From contig CBDCOR010000028.1 in assembly GCA_965219855.1 (NCBI GenBank), positions 65,969 through 129,968 of the forward strand: a stretch of DNA of 64,000 bases, given 5' to 3'. The position numbers and the translations under genes are program-made. The stretch comes from CAUZIZ01 sp965219855. Lineage in GTDB: Bacteria; Acidobacteriota; UBA6911; RPQK01; JAJDTT01. The notes below the pieces were generated by a model. That model was not told the origin of the DNA, did not search any database, and worked only from the letters and a program-made list of their open reading frames with translations. Positions within the stretch are counted from its first letter, which is position 1. The number at the start of each line of letters is the position of its first letter. This document shows positions 36,118 to 44,607 of this stretch, piece by piece.

Positions 36118-37302
36118 ATGAAAGAGCTTGCCTTGCTGATTTCCATTTCTACTTTGGTGGCAGCCAGTCCCTATTCCCTGGCATCCAGCGAAGATGATAT
36201 TTCCAGAAGGTCACGTCGCCTTCATTTCTCCTCCATCGTCCTGGACACCCATGTCGACACCACACTTCGTCTCAGGGAGCCCGACTGGGATTTTTCCGGG
36301 AGACATGGTGACGGTCACGTGGACCTCCCGCGGATCATAGAAGGAGGGCTCAATACAGTTTTCTTCTCAATCTTCATGCCCGGAACTGTAACCGGAGACA
36401 AAGCCGTCCACGACTCTTTCGATCGAATTGCATCGATACACAGACTGGTCGAAAACCTGTCGGCCGAGATGGCTCTGTGCACGACGGTAGAGGAGATTCG
36501 TGAAGCTCGGCGGCAGGGTAAGATCGCCGCGCTGATGGGTATGGAAGGCGGCCACATGATCAACAACAGCCTTTCCGTCCTGGGGATGTACGCCAGGCTT
36601 GGCATTCGCTATTTGACCCTGACTCACAGTGTCAACACAGAGTGGGCCGACTCGTCAAACGATGAGCCTCAGTTTGGGGGATTGACAGAGTTTGGGAAAA
36701 AGATCGTAAAGAGGCTGAATCATCTGGGAATCATGGTTGATATCTCTCACGCATCGGATAAGACCTTCTGGGACACGCTGGCAACCAGCCAGGCCCCTCT
36801 GATCGCCTCACACTCCTCCTGCCGAGCTCTTTCGCCACATCGTCGGAACATGAGCGATCAGATGATTGCGGCTCTGGCGGCAAAGGGTGGCGTGATCCAG
36901 ATTACATTCGTCGACCAGTTTCTCGACAACACCCCCTTTCAGGCCTGGGAGAAGAGGAAGGTTGCGAAGCAAGCTTCCGGGGCAGGAGCCGGGAATCCGG
37001 ATCCCCAGGAAGACCACAGCGAGGAACGCCCCAAGGTAGGCTGGGAGAAGATCTTGGATCACATCGACCACGCAGTCGAAGTGGCCGGAGTGGACCATGT
37101 CGGTCTGGGATCGGATTTCGATGGGGCAACCATGCCGCAGGGAATGGACGACGCCACCTACCTACCTAAGATCACGGAAGGACTCCTGCGTAGGGGTTAC
37201 AGTGAAGACGACATTGGCAAGATTCTAGGCGAGAACACCTTGCGGCTTATGAACGAGGTCGAGGAAGTGTCTCGGCGGTCTAGTCCTTCCAGCCAGAAAT
37301 AG
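36118..37302 (+). CDS. Membrane dipeptidase (M19, renal-dipeptidase family)
   Basis: 394 residues. AGGAGAATTG precedes ATG 36118. The signal peptide MKELALLISISTLVAASPYS suggests export. The metal ligands are all present: DTHVDT, the glutamate of GMEGGHMIN, the histidines of VDISHAS and ASHSSC, and the aspartate of GSDFDG. The enzyme hydrolyses dipeptides in the periplasm. The sequence ends with a family-typical GENTLRLMNEVE. Confidence 0.93.
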   Translation: MKELALLISISTLVAASPYSLASSEDDISRRSRRLHFSSIVLDTHVDTTLRLREPDWDFSGRHGDGHVDLPRIIEGGLNTVFFSIFMPGTVTGDKAVHDSFDRIASIHRLVENLSAEMALCTTVEEIREARRQGKIAALMGMEGGHMINNSLSVLGMYARLGIRYLTLTHSVNTEWADSSNDEPQFGGLTEFGKKIVKRLNHLGIMVDISHASDKTFWDTLATSQAPLIASHSSCRALSPHRRNMSDQMIAALAAKGGVIQITFVDQFLDNTPFQAWEKRKVAKQASGAGAGNPDPQEDHSEERPKVGWEKILDHIDHAVEVAGVDHVGLGSDFDGATMPQGMDDATYLPKITEGLLRRGYSEDDIGKILGENTLRLMNEVEEVSRRSSPSSQK

Positions 37303-37386
37303 AGTACGGGATACAGAGACACGGCCAATCTCGAAAGGTTGAGTCGAGACTTGCGCCGACTCAACTTTTTCATTATTCTGAAGCGT

Positions 37387-37953
37387 ATGAAAAGGGTCCT
37401 AATACTTTGTGCGCTTCTGCTTACTCAGGTCGGCTCGCTTCGGTCCGTCATGATGCAGGGGCCGAGCCGCGAGGTCACCCAAGTCTCCTACGACGGGAAA
37501 GAGTTCATAGCCGCCTTCAACGCGGCCGCAGACAGAACCCGGCTTGTCTTGATTATGTCTCCCACCTGAGGCCATTGTCTTCGGGGGGCTTCCGAAGTCG
37601 AGGCAATACTGAGGGATCATGAGGACGCCAAGATCAAGGTAGTCACCCTGTGGTCACCGATTCTTTCGCGCGACTCCCAGATGACCGCAAGCAGGGCCAC
37701 GGCCTATCTACCAGATCGACGGGCTGAGCATTTTTGGGACCTCTGGAGTTTTGGGCTCACTGCCTACACGAAGCTCCTCAACTACCAGGGCGAAGAGAAG
37801 GCCTGGGATGTCTTTATCGTGTACAAAGCTCACTTGTGGTGGAGGGACAAGCCGCCCGAGCCCTCCTCCTGGCTGCAGAATCACGATCTGGATATCGGAC
37901 TGAAGTACAGTCAGGGCCTGTTGGAGCTGGAGCTGGAGAAGTGGATCGATTAA
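37387..37953 (+). CDS. Probable selenoprotein: exported thioredoxin-like protein with UxxC motif
   Basis: ATG 37387 begins a signal peptide (MKRVLILCALLLTQVGSL). The frame meets TGA at 37567-37569 (codon 61) in LVLIMSPT-U-GHCLRGASEV and stays open for 127 more codons to 37953 with convincing protein sequence (VVTLWSPILSRDSQ, AWDVFIVYKAHLWW). If TGA is selenocysteine, the motif is UGHC, the redox equivalent of the CxxC of thioredoxins; Cys-containing proteins of this shape (SPTC-x-x-C) are common in environmental bacteria. A hairpin of bacterial SECIS type starts about 15 bases after the TGA. Without recoding, only 60 residues would be made. Likely role: a periplasmic thiol-redox protein. Confidence 0.75.
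37574..37607 (+). promoter_or_regulatory. Candidate bacterial SECIS element
   Basis: Directly after TGA 37567-37569, ATTG (37574-37577) pairs with CAAT (37604-37607), and CTTCGG (37579-37584) pairs exactly with CCGAAG (37592-37597). The apical loop is GGGGCTT. A G in the first loop positions and a distance of about 15-16 bases from UGA to the loop agree with the known bacterial SECIS rules for SelB binding. Confidence 0.6.
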
Positions 37954-38118
37954 GCGACCCTCGAGGGCTCCGTCCATCCCCCACCCACAGCTGTTAGCAA
38001 ACCTCGAATCGCAGGCCCCATCTGCAAAAACGTTGCCGTATTTACGTTCCAGTGTACTAAGGCTGAAGTGTCTCCGGCCCGCAGCCGATATGAAGAGGCA
38101 GGTCGAGATCCAGGACTG

Positions 38119-39666
38119 ATGAAACCTCAGCTAAAGCAAAAGCTCGATTCCTGTGGCACCCTTCCGACTTTGCCGGGAGTTGCCATGCAGATCCTCGAAC
38201 TCTGCCGTAGTGAGCAGGTAAGTTTCGGTGAGATCGCTGTCCTGGTCAGTCGAGACCCCGCCCTATCCGCCAAGGTACTCCAAGTAGTCAACTCCCCCTT
38301 CTACGGGATGCGCCGAGATATCACGACTCTGAGCCATGCCTGCGGGTTGTTGGGAATTCGGGCAATCTGTGCGCTGGCTCTCAGCTTCTCTCTGGTCAGC
38401 GATTTTCAGGAAAAGGAGGCGGGATCGTTTGATTACAGCAGCTTCTGGCGACGCTCCCTGATTAGTGCGGTTGCTGCTCGTGCTCTAGGATCAGCCACCA
38501 AGGTTCCCAACCAGGAAGAACTATTTCTGGTAGCACTCCTCCAGGATATCGGGATGCTGGCCCTCGACAAGATCATTCCCGACGTTTACTCGAAGATGCT
38601 GAATCAGGCGGACAATGACCATGGGCAAGTCCAACAGCTGGAACAGCAACAATTGGGCTGCGATCACTCCGACTTGAGCGTCTACCTGGGCGGGCGCTGG
38701 AACCTGTCGGATGCGTTTGTGACGGCCTTCCAACACAGCCACGAGACCAAACCGGAAGCCCTGCTTCAGCTCGAAATGAGCACCCGATGCGCCATCCTCT
38801 CGGGAGACTTGTCCGACATCTGGTTGGGCAACAATAATCTGGATGCCTTCTGCGAGGCCAGCATGAAGGCTCAGACCGTCCTCGGCATGCCGGCTGAAAC
38901 ACTTGAAGCGGTGCTCGCCAAGGTGGGAGACGCTCTACCCGATCTCTCAACCGTCTTTGAGGTCGACTTGGGTTCGCCCGAGGCCACGAACGCGGTGCTC
39001 GAGCAAGCCAAGGAGGCCTTGCTTGCACTCTTCCTCCAGACCATGCAGGAGGCCCAACGGACCAAGGCAACCACCGACATCCTCGAGTCCGAGAATCGAA
39101 GTCTGAAGCAGCAGGTGGATCGAGACCCGCTTACTGAGCTCTACAATCGCTATTTCCTGGAAGAGGCTCTCGCCCGTGAATTCGAGCGGGCCCGTCATCT
39201 CAAGCAGCCCCTCTCGCTCGTGTTTTTTGACATCGACAACTTCAAGAGCGTCAACGACCAATATGGACATCCCTTGGGGGACCAGGTCATCGTCGCTGTC
39301 GCCCGGATCATCGAGCGGAACCTGAGACATACTGACGTAGCCGCTCGCTACGGGGGTGAAGAATTCATATTGGTACTCCCTCGTACCGACACCATAGGCG
39401 TCTCCAGGATAAGTCAGCGCATCATACAGCTGCTCGCCGACGAGCGCTTCTCAGGAGCCAATGGCGAATCCTTCTCGGTCACCATGTCCGGAGGATTCGC
39501 GACCTACTCCGAAGGCTGCGCCTTCGAGAGTCCCTCAGCCCTGATTGAGGCCGCCGATGTATCCCTCTACGCTGCCAAACACCAAGGTGGCAACCGTGTT
39601 GTCACGGAGTCGTTTCGGCTTCCAAATCCCACTCACCTACCGCAGGCGGTCTCCCAAACCCACTGA
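38119..39666 (+). CDS. HDOD-domain diguanylate cyclase (HDOD-GGDEF)
   Basis: 515 residues from ATG 38119 (AGGA upstream). The N-terminal HDOD domain spans about 1-210: LPTLPGVAMQILELCRSEQV, LSAKVLQVVNSPFYGMRRDI and FLVALLQDIGMLALDK. A coiled-coil-like linker (EAQRTKATTDILESENRSLK) leads to a GGDEF domain with DPLTELYNRYFLEEALA and ARYGGEEFILVLPRTD. The intact GGEEF site predicts c-di-GMP synthesis. It is a cytoplasmic signalling protein; the input to HDOD is unknown. Confidence 0.92.
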   Translation: MKPQLKQKLDSCGTLPTLPGVAMQILELCRSEQVSFGEIAVLVSRDPALSAKVLQVVNSPFYGMRRDITTLSHACGLLGIRAICALALSFSLVSDFQEKEAGSFDYSSFWRRSLISAVAARALGSATKVPNQEELFLVALLQDIGMLALDKIIPDVYSKMLNQADNDHGQVQQLEQQQLGCDHSDLSVYLGGRWNLSDAFVTAFQHSHETKPEALLQLEMSTRCAILSGDLSDIWLGNNNLDAFCEASMKAQTVLGMPAETLEAVLAKVGDALPDLSTVFEVDLGSPEATNAVLEQAKEALLALFLQTMQEAQRTKATTDILESENRSLKQQVDRDPLTELYNRYFLEEALAREFERARHLKQPLSLVFFDIDNFKSVNDQYGHPLGDQVIVAVARIIERNLRHTDVAARYGGEEFILVLPRTDTIGVSRISQRIIQLLADERFSGANGESFSVTMSGGFATYSEGCAFESPSALIEAADVSLYAAKHQGGNRVVTESFRLPNPTHLPQAVSQTH

Positions 39667-39802
39667 AGGTAGCCGTTTCCTGAGTGCTTGAGTTCGGTGT
39701 CAACGAGGTGAATGCCGAGCGCGGACTTGTGCCTTTTGTTCATACAGAAGTTTCCTTCTTGAAGCAAAACCTTCTGTCCAGGCGAGGGACCCGGAAGCAG
39801 GA

Positions 39803-39870
39803 AAAAGTTTCTCTCTCGAATGGGGCCAGCGCTGCTGGGGGCGCCACTAACCTGAAACTTCACTTCGAAC
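39803..39870. repeat. R1 repeat junction
   Basis: AAAGTTTCTCTCTCGAATGG, GGCCAGCGCTGCTGGGGG and CCTGAAACTTCACTT occur in the order seen at the junction of two R1 units. The surrounding gap 39667-40092 otherwise shows no gene or strong signal. Confidence 0.55.
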
Positions 39871-40092
39871 TTGCCTTCGCCCCTGCCCTGACTTCATCTT
39901 TTGCTTCCATCAAGGCTCTTGACCAATCCGGTTAGCATTGAGACAATTTCAAATAGTATCTTAGTCTCCCGCTGTAAATCGTCATCTGAGGTAGCGTTCA
40001 AACGCCTCAGGATGTCCCTGATGGCAGTGGATTAACGAGCCTCCCTGACGGCCAGGTTCTTTTCGGGGCCGACTTGAGTAGCGAGAACAACC

Positions 40093-41370
40093 ATGCAAAA
40101 GGACACTGCTTTCGAACTGGCAGCCTCAAATATCAGATTTGGACCCGGTATCACCAAAGAGATTGGGATGGATCTATGCGATAGCGCGGTCGGACACATC
40201 ATGGTCCTTACCGATCCCACTCTGGCACAGTTGCCTCCTGTGGCTACAGTGCTGCAGTCTCTCTCCGACGAAAAACTCAGCTTCACCCTCTACGATCGAG
40301 TGCGAGTAGAACCCAGCGATGAATCCTTCAAAGATGCGATCGACTTTGCTAGATCGGGAGACTTTGACGGTTTCGTCGCGGTGGGGGGAGGGTCGACGAT
40401 TGATACTGCCAAAGCCGCCAATCTCTATTCCACATACCCTGCCGACTTTCTCGACTATGTAAACTCTCCGATCGGTCAGGGACTACCGGTTCCGGGACCG
40501 GTAAAGCCGCTGATCGCAGTGCCTACCACCGCGGGTACCGGCAGCGAGACTACCGGTGTGGCCATCTTCGATCTGGTCGATATGCACGCCAAGACTGGCA
40601 TTGCTCACCGACGTTTGAAACCCACATTGGGTCTGGTTGACCCCGATAACACCGAAACCTTACCGGCAGCCGTTGCCGCTTCGACTGGGCTGGATGTACT
40701 GAGTCACGCCCTGGAATCCTACACAGCCATACCCTACACCGAGCGGCCTCACCCAGGCCGTCCGATCGCCCGGCCGGCTTATCAGGGCTCTAATCCCATC
40801 AGTGATCTATGGGCTCTCGAGGCCTTGGGTATGGTCCGTCGCTTTCTGGCCAGAGCCGTGGAGGACCCCTCCGATCTTGAAGCGCGTTCTCAGATGCTGC
40901 TAGCAGCTTCTTATGCGGGCATCGGATTCGGGAATGCGGGCGTCCATTTGCCCCACGGCATGTCCTATCCGGTTTCGGGAACGGTCCGGGGATTTCGCCC
41001 TGGGGGTTATCAGGTAGACCACGATCTGGTGCCGCACGGGATCTCCGTGATCCTCAACGCACCCTCAGCGTTTCGATTCACGGCATCGGCGGATCCCCAA
41101 CGCCATCTGCGAGCTGCAGCGGTCCTGGGCGCCGACGTGGGAGGGGCAAGCGCCGACGATGCCGGGGAAATCCTCGCCGAGCAACTGATTCTCTTGATGC
41201 AGCGACTCAACGTCCCCAGTGGACTGCGTGAAATCGGCTGTACTTCAGACGATATCCCATCCCTGGTCGAAGGCACGCTGCCGCAGCACCGCGTCACCAA
41301 GCTTTCCCCCCGGCCAGCCGGTGAGGAGGAACTAGCGGGGATGTTCGAGGACGCTCTCGCCTACTGGTAG
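40093..41370 (+). CDS. Iron-containing alcohol dehydrogenase, hydroxyacid-oxoacid transhydrogenase-like
   Basis: 425 residues. The NAD-binding part has VAVGGGSTIDTAKAANLY. Metal-site regions are LDVLSHALESYTA, HLPHGMSYPVSG and DHDLVPHGISV. Long matching stretches such as RPAYQGSNPISDLWALEALG follow the pattern of ADHFE1-type hydroxyacid-oxoacid transhydrogenase, which couples oxidation of a 2- or 4-hydroxyacid to reduction of 2-oxoglutarate. The length is near that of the bacterial members. Cytoplasmic; 4-hydroxybutyrate is the typical donor, but here this is inference. Confidence 0.88.
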   Translation: MQKDTAFELAASNIRFGPGITKEIGMDLCDSAVGHIMVLTDPTLAQLPPVATVLQSLSDEKLSFTLYDRVRVEPSDESFKDAIDFARSGDFDGFVAVGGGSTIDTAKAANLYSTYPADFLDYVNSPIGQGLPVPGPVKPLIAVPTTAGTGSETTGVAIFDLVDMHAKTGIAHRRLKPTLGLVDPDNTETLPAAVAASTGLDVLSHALESYTAIPYTERPHPGRPIARPAYQGSNPISDLWALEALGMVRRFLARAVEDPSDLEARSQMLLAASYAGIGFGNAGVHLPHGMSYPVSGTVRGFRPGGYQVDHDLVPHGISVILNAPSAFRFTASADPQRHLRAAAVLGADVGGASADDAGEILAEQLILLMQRLNVPSGLREIGCTSDDIPSLVEGTLPQHRVTKLSPRPAGEEELAGMFEDALAYW

Positions 41371-41526
41371 AAACGAGGTTCGACCCTGCGACTACCTGAA
41401 CCCTCACGGATGTGGAAGTCTTGGGAAGACCTCCGATCTAGAAGACCGAGAAGCCGCGAGAGTCGGTGCCGTGACCGGCGTGCTTGTGGTACCATCTTGA
41501 ACGTCCCGCGATTGGAGACCGAAGAC

Positions 41527-42009
41527 TTGATCAAGATCAACCAGCCTTTGATAGCCGCTGCGACTCGATCCAGGAGTCCCCGGCGGTATGGCACGGTCCG
41601 CCTGGCTTTCCAGTACATGCTTCCGGGTCTTTTTCTCGTCCTGGGTTCGGCAGCGCTAGTCGCAACCGGAATCGCACAGGGGATCGATCCTACGCCACCC
41701 CAGATTGGGGTTCGAGATGAACGCACCGCCAGCTTCAGGGCAACCAACACGGTCACGGGCATCATCTCGGGAATCCACCATGAGAGCAAATCCCTTAGCG
41801 TCGTTAGTGAGAAAGATCGGGAATCCTGGGCCTTCTTCTTCATTTCGAAACCTAAGATGAAGGCCAAGAAATCAGTCAAGAAGGCTCTGGGAAAGAAGCG
41901 TGTGGAATGGGCCGATCTTCAGGATGGGTTTCGAGTAAAGATCACCTTTCTCGAGGCAACCCGCGAAATCCAGAAAATCGAAGCACTCAAAATCGAAGAG
42001 CAAGAGTAG
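41527..42009 (+). CDS. Hypothetical membrane or exported protein
   Basis: About 160 residues. I chose TTG 41527 (GGAGACC upstream), because upstream sequence reads like non-coding arginine-rich frame. ATG 41617 is an alternative. The segment LPGLFLVLGSAALVATGIAQ is hydrophobic. The C-terminal part contains TGIISGIHHESKSLSVV and a lysine-rich DGFRVKITFLEATREIQKIE, probably a small beta domain. No family is recognised. Confidence 0.5.
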   Translation: MIKINQPLIAAATRSRSPRRYGTVRLAFQYMLPGLFLVLGSAALVATGIAQGIDPTPPQIGVRDERTASFRATNTVTGIISGIHHESKSLSVVSEKDRESWAFFFISKPKMKAKKSVKKALGKKRVEWADLQDGFRVKITFLEATREIQKIEALKIEEQE

Positions 42010-42014
42010 CGGAC

Positions 42015-42193
42015 CCAACCAGAGTCCTACCGCAGTCCCGCCCCCAGTGGTGCTGGCCTCAGTCGAGAATGAAACTCCGGGTCCCGGCGTAGCGGTGGCC
42101 TCCAGGCCGCCGTGTATCGGGCCAAAGGCTCGAAGGAAGAAGACTTCGGCCTGGAGCCCAAAGCTACGTCCGCCCAATCAAGTTTCAGCTTAG
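42015..42193. repeat. R1 repeat unit interrupted at its end by IS1380 copy C
   Basis: Contains the CCCAGTGGTGCTGGCCTCAG block, GAATGAAACT, a GTAGCGGTGGCCTCCAGGCC hairpin and the end AAGTTTCAGCTTAG. The following tandem R1 unit resumes at 44069 after the insertion. Confidence 0.7.
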
Positions 42194-42194
42194 T

Positions 42195-44063
42195 CCCAAA
42201 AGAAGTAGATGAAAGTGGACTAAACCACATGTAAACACCTGAAATGCCAGACCTGACGGGTATTCTGGGGTTGTCAAAGAAACTTCAGAACAAGCCGAAA
42301 GGAGGCATTTCAGGTGAAGAAAAAGGATAGCGCAATCATCCGCAAACGGGAAGCAGAGGTTGCTCAGCGATTGAGCCCCAGCTGGAACGGTCAAGACCCG
42401 AAACCGGTGCTCTCGCCCGAGGTCATCAGCTACGAGGTCTCGGAGAAAACGGGTGCGGTCAGTTACGGTGGTCTGGGGCTGCTGCAGCAGGTGGTGAAGT
42501 GGAGTGGGCTGGGGAAAGCCATTGACCAGGCGGTGACGCTGCTCAAACGCCACCAACCGTACCACGAATCGGACCACGTCCTGAGCCTGATCTACAACGT
42601 GGCCACGGGCGGGACCCGCTATCAGGATATTGAACTGCGACGTCAGAGTGTGAGTTTCCTGGAGGCGGTGGGAGCCGAGAAGATCCCCGCCCCCAGCACG
42701 GCCGGAGACTTTGTGCGCCGCTTTGACGCGCCCGACGTGGTGGATCTGATGGAAGCCGTCAATGCCAGCCGCCTCAAGGTCTGGGCCCAACAACCGGCCC
42801 GTTTCTTCCAACGGGCGGAGATCGACGTGGATGGGACGATGGCCCCCACGAGCGGCGAATGCAAGGAAGGGATGGAGATCAGCTACGACGGGCAGTGGGG
42901 CTATGCGCCGCTGATCGTGACGCTGGCCAATACGGGAGAGGTGCTCTATGCGGTCAACCGCTCGGGCAACCGTCCCTCTCATGAGGGAGCGGCCGAATGG
43001 CTGGATCGGAGTATCGAGCTGGTTCGAGAGGCGGGTTTTCGGAAGGTGCGCCTGCGCGGGGACACGGATTTTTCGCTGACGGCTCATTTTGACCGTTGGA
43101 CAGAGGCGGGCGTGGAGTTTGACTTCGGGATCGACGCCCATCCGAGCTTCGTCAAGTGGGCGGAGGCGTTGCCAGAAGCGAGATGGAAAGAGCTGGGGCG
43201 CCCCAGCCAGGGGAAAGGAAAAGGGAAGAAGCGGCGCCAGCGGCGGGACAAAGTGAAGCCGGAGATTATCAAGAGACGCGGGTTCAAGACGCTGACGCTG
43301 GAACGGGAAGAGATCGCGGAGATCGACTACCGTCCGAGCAAAGCGAAGCGAACCTATCGGATGGTGATCTTGCGCAAGACGATCCTGGTCGAGAAAGGCC
43401 AGAAGCGGCTGCTGCCGCAGACGCGCTACCACTTTTATGTCACCAATATCTCGGCCAGAACGTTGGGAACGGCGGGAGTCGTACGGGAAAACAACCGGCG
43501 CTGCAACCAGGAGAACGTCATTGAACAACTCAAGAACGGAGTCGAGGCCCTGCGGATGCCCTCGGATACGCTGGTAGCCAACTGGGCCTATCTGGTGATT
43601 GCGGCTCAAGCCTGGAATCTGAAGGCCTGGATGGGGTTGGTGCTGCCGGCGCGACTGCAAGCCCGAGAGCTGGTGAAGATGGAGTATCGCCGTTTCCTGC
43701 GAGAGGTCATTGAAATGCCCTGCCAGATTTTGCGCAGGGGCCGACAGTTGGTCTATCGGCTGCTGGATGTCAATGGTTGGAGCCGTCTTCTCTTGGAAGG
43801 CAGTAAGTGGTTGAAACACCGGCCAGCTACCTGAAACTGAAAGGAGATAAAGTAGCTCCGAGGGTCGCCAGAGCTGGGGCGAGGTGTCTCTACAAACGCC
43901 CCCCAAGAGGGCAGAATCGTTTTCCCTGAGCGATCGGCGTGGAGGACAGCTGAACACGTGCCTGTTCTGAGTGACTTCGCGCCGAAATTTAGAATTTAGG
44001 TCTCCAAAATGGCTCCTCGGAGCCGACAAAGGGGTCTATTTTCGAACTTGCGCTTATTTTGGG
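42195..44063 (+). mobile_element. IS1380-family insertion sequence, copy C
   Basis: 1869 bp, same ends as copies A and B, flanked by CTTAGT (42189-42194 and 44064-44069). It lies between two tandem R1 repeat units, within the final CTTAG of the first. Confidence 0.9.
42314..43834 (+). CDS. IS1380-family transposase, copy C
   Basis: 506 residues, differing from copies A and B at the second residue (MKKKD) and otherwise as copy B. The catalytic acidic residues and upstream hairpin are unchanged. It is intact. Confidence 0.92.
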   Translation: MKKKDSAIIRKREAEVAQRLSPSWNGQDPKPVLSPEVISYEVSEKTGAVSYGGLGLLQQVVKWSGLGKAIDQAVTLLKRHQPYHESDHVLSLIYNVATGGTRYQDIELRRQSVSFLEAVGAEKIPAPSTAGDFVRRFDAPDVVDLMEAVNASRLKVWAQQPARFFQRAEIDVDGTMAPTSGECKEGMEISYDGQWGYAPLIVTLANTGEVLYAVNRSGNRPSHEGAAEWLDRSIELVREAGFRKVRLRGDTDFSLTAHFDRWTEAGVEFDFGIDAHPSFVKWAEALPEARWKELGRPSQGKGKGKKRRQRRDKVKPEIIKRRGFKTLTLEREEIAEIDYRPSKAKRTYRMVILRKTILVEKGQKRLLPQTRYHFYVTNISARTLGTAGVVRENNRRCNQENVIEQLKNGVEALRMPSDTLVANWAYLVIAAQAWNLKAWMGLVLPARLQARELVKMEYRRFLREVIEMPCQILRRGRQLVYRLLDVNGWSRLLLEGSKWLKHRPAT

Positions 44064-44068
44064 CTTAG

Positions 44069-44200
44069 TCGCGCCCCAGCCGAGCTGCCCCATTAGAGAA
44101 AGAAACTTGAAGCCTCTCGCCACACTGTTCAGTGGCAAGAGACGTGCGACGTTCAGACGTTCAGACGTTCAGACGATTCCAATGAAGTTTCAGCTTAGTT
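44069..44200. repeat. R1 repeat unit after IS1380 copy C
   Basis: CGCCCCAGCCGAGCTGCCCC, GAAAGAAACTTGAAGCCTC, three GTTCAGAC motifs and AATGAAGTTTCAGCTTAG. It is the reverse complement of the unit at 1123-1248. The end overlaps the stop of the gene at 44195-44455. Confidence 0.75.
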
Positions 44201-44455
44201 GACGAGTGACGATCCCTTGGCGTCGGCTTTCTGGGGTACCTGCCGGGGCACCATGCCGAAAGCTTTGAGGAAGTTGATGGTCTTCTGGGCTGATCCGATA
44301 AAGCGGAGCTGGCACCGGTCGAAGGAGCAATTGAGCCAGCTGAAATCGCCTCCACTATAAGCTAGGACACAGTTCGTGAAGGTACAGTTTTCAAAGTGAT
44401 GGTCATCCATATGGATGATTGTATCGGTCTCGGTCTTGTTTGAAACAACAATCAT
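44195..44455 (-). CDS. Small conserved-type protein with paired N-C motifs
   Basis: 86 residues from ATG 44455, with AGGAAGG five bases upstream. Repeating FENCTFTNCVLAYSGG and WLNCSFDRCQLRFIGSA suggest two short pentapeptide-like or right-handed beta coils, followed by KTINFLKAFGM. I have a vague memory of similar small proteins in other bacteria but no function. Its promoter region was displaced by the IS21 element, which begins 59 bases upstream. Confidence 0.6.
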   Translation of the reverse strand: MIVVSNKTETDTIIHMDDHHFENCTFTNCVLAYSGGDFSWLNCSFDRCQLRFIGSAQKTINFLKAFGMVPRQVPQKADAKGSSLVN

Positions 44456-44607
44456 CGGACCTTCCTTTCCAGCTCTCATCTCATCAACATTTAAGTGGTC
44501 GCGTAGACAGGATGTCAGGGGCCACCCAAAAGCGGCCAGTGAGGGCCACTTCAAAACCGGCCATTTTCAAGAGCCATTGAGGGCCGCATCCGGCGTAGGA
44601 TGCGCCG

